Of a DNA stretch of 64,000 nt, positions 63,315 to 64,000 are shown in pieces. The notes below the pieces were generated by a model, which saw nothing but the letters and a program-made list of their open reading frames with translations, was not told the DNA's origin and made no database searches. The position numbers and the translations under genes were made by a program. Every line of letters begins with the position of its first letter. Within the stretch, counting starts at the first letter, position 1. The stretch is from Malachius bipustulatus. Its lineage: Eukaryota; Arthropoda; Insecta; Coleoptera; Melyridae. The stretch lies in NCBI GenBank assembly GCA_910589415.1, contig OU342630.1, positions 48,082,012 to 48,146,011 on the forward strand, read 5' to 3'.

Positions 63315-64000
63315 TTAATTATTGTACATTACATAATCCCTGAAACGCTCTGGAAGGCGATGTCTCCTATTGTGACGGCGAACGATTTCTTCCTGAGGTG
63401 CTGGTACTGGAGGTTCTTCCGCCTCAACGGGCTCAGGCTCTGGAATATGTCTATAAGATGATATGAATGGAGTTGAATATGGACTGCCCCCTGTAGGGGT
63501 GTTGACCTCTTGTTCTGGCTCAGCGTTCTCCGTCTGGTCTTCATTCAGCAGGTCTACTTCAGTTTTTCGCAGCTGGTCTGCATGACGCTTTAAGCAGTAT
63601 CCATTCTCTAGTTGCACTTGGTAATGCAGTCTTCCAAACTTCTGAATAATTTTTCCAAACTTCCAGGTCTCCTTGTTATTCGAATACCATCGTGCAAGAA
63701 CTTTGTTGCCAACGTTGAACTTTCTAGATGGTGGCAGGTTGAATGTGACTCTTTTCTTGTCTTTCTGAAGGTAAGGCTTGAATACATCAAGATGACATCG
63801 AATGTTGCGATTGAGATATAGCTCCGAAGGAGTTTTACCGCAGTGAAGAGGTGTTGCACGGTACCGAAATAATATTTCCCTCACCTTGTCTTTCATTAAT
63901 CCAGGTTGGTTGGTCATCGCATTCAACTTTGATTTCAGAGTTTGGATATAACGCTCGGCTAATCCATTTGTCGCTGGGTGTCCCGGAGCTGTAAACTTCT
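63315..64000 (-). CDS. Ty3/Gypsy integrase, C-terminal part (runs off the window)
   Basis: The frame is open from the window end to the TAA at 63315. Beyond residue-level ORF starts, the sequence to 64000 reads APGHPATNGLAERYIQTLKS, which contains the third catalytic residue (Glu in LAERY) of the DDE integrase. It continues with REILFRYRATPLHCGKTPSE, LYLNRNIRCHLDVFKP, FNVGNKVLARWY (the SH3-like GPY/F-type C-terminal domain) and QLENGYCLKRHADQLRK. It ends in a proline/glutamate-rich tail with NRRHRLPERFRDYV. This integrase class is typical of insect Gypsy elements. The intact frame and nearby LTR suggest a recent insertion. Confidence 0.92.
   Translation of the reverse strand, partial: KFTAPGHPATNGLAERYIQTLKSKLNAMTNQPGLMKDKVREILFRYRATPLHCGKTPSELYLNRNIRCHLDVFKPYLQKDKKRVTFNLPPSRKFNVGNKVLARWYSNNKETWKFGKIIQKFGRLHYQVQLENGYCLKRHADQLRKTEVDLLNEDQTENAEPEQEVNTPTGGSPYSTPFISSYRHIPEPEPVEAEEPPVPAPQEEIVRRHNRRHRLPERFRDYVMYNN

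Noticed and set aside
1..64000. tRNA or rRNA genes
   Set aside because: No cloverleaf with A/B-box spacing or rRNA-like block was seen on either strand by eye.

Overview
The window comes from an AT-rich insect nuclear genome. GT-AG introns, AATAAA poly(A) signals, jockey/CR1-like LINEs, a BEL/Pao and a Ty3/Gypsy LTR element, and dense palindromic Tc1/mariner-type miniature elements all fit this. The order cannot be fixed from the window alone; frequent GGTACC/CCTAGG-type motifs and the CAGGGTG foldbacks would fit a hemipteran or a similarly repeat-rich insect.

The one clear host gene is the 3' part of TrpA1 (TRPA1 cation channel) on the + strand. It has ten coding exons, at 3375-3654, 3750-3919, 22525-22669, 22731-22841, 23796-24002, 24838-25257, 25921-26205, 27205-27361, 36689-36816 and 39913-40068, plus one candidate alternative exon at 27778. 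They encode the last ankyrin repeats, the pre-S1 linker, S1-S6 with the pore, the TRP-helix region and a C-terminal coiled coil. All splice phases agree and the joined exons make about 685 codons. The N-terminal exons lie left of the window.

Almost everything else is mobile DNA. Within TrpA1 introns: LINE-A (1-1591, +), LINE-B (5092-6948, -), LINE-C (13620-15170, +, split by a foldback), LINE-D (18391-21668, -), LINE-E (30900-34431, -, inserted in a foldback arm), a probable solo LTR (11562-12051), and large foldbacks at 1659, 7863, 13855, 15648, 29217, 36010, 37031 and 38594. The foldback at 37031 still holds what looks like the C-terminus of a Tc1/mariner-type transposase, a candidate source for the family.

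Downstream of TrpA1 (40.2-64 kb): a truncated tyrosine-recombinase-like ORF next to a long hairpin (41.0-42.05 kb), foldbacks at 45.2 and 48.3 kb, a possible first exon of a chemoreceptor-like gene (47.3 kb), a BEL/Pao element (about 49.9-58.85 kb, -) split by an apparently intact LINE-F (50871-55500, +), and the 3' end of a Ty3/Gypsy element (63045-64000, -). An ~875-bp repeat occurs at 9840 and again at 48605, the second copy nested in a foldback.

The most notable patterns are the intact LINE-F; the foldback family whose members sit concentrically at each other's palindrome centres; the shared ends (GGTCGTAG...hairpin...ATATACTATT) linking the ~875-bp repeats to the recombinase-like fragment; and the candidate alternative C-terminal exon of TrpA1. 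No tRNA, rRNA or CRISPR was seen.
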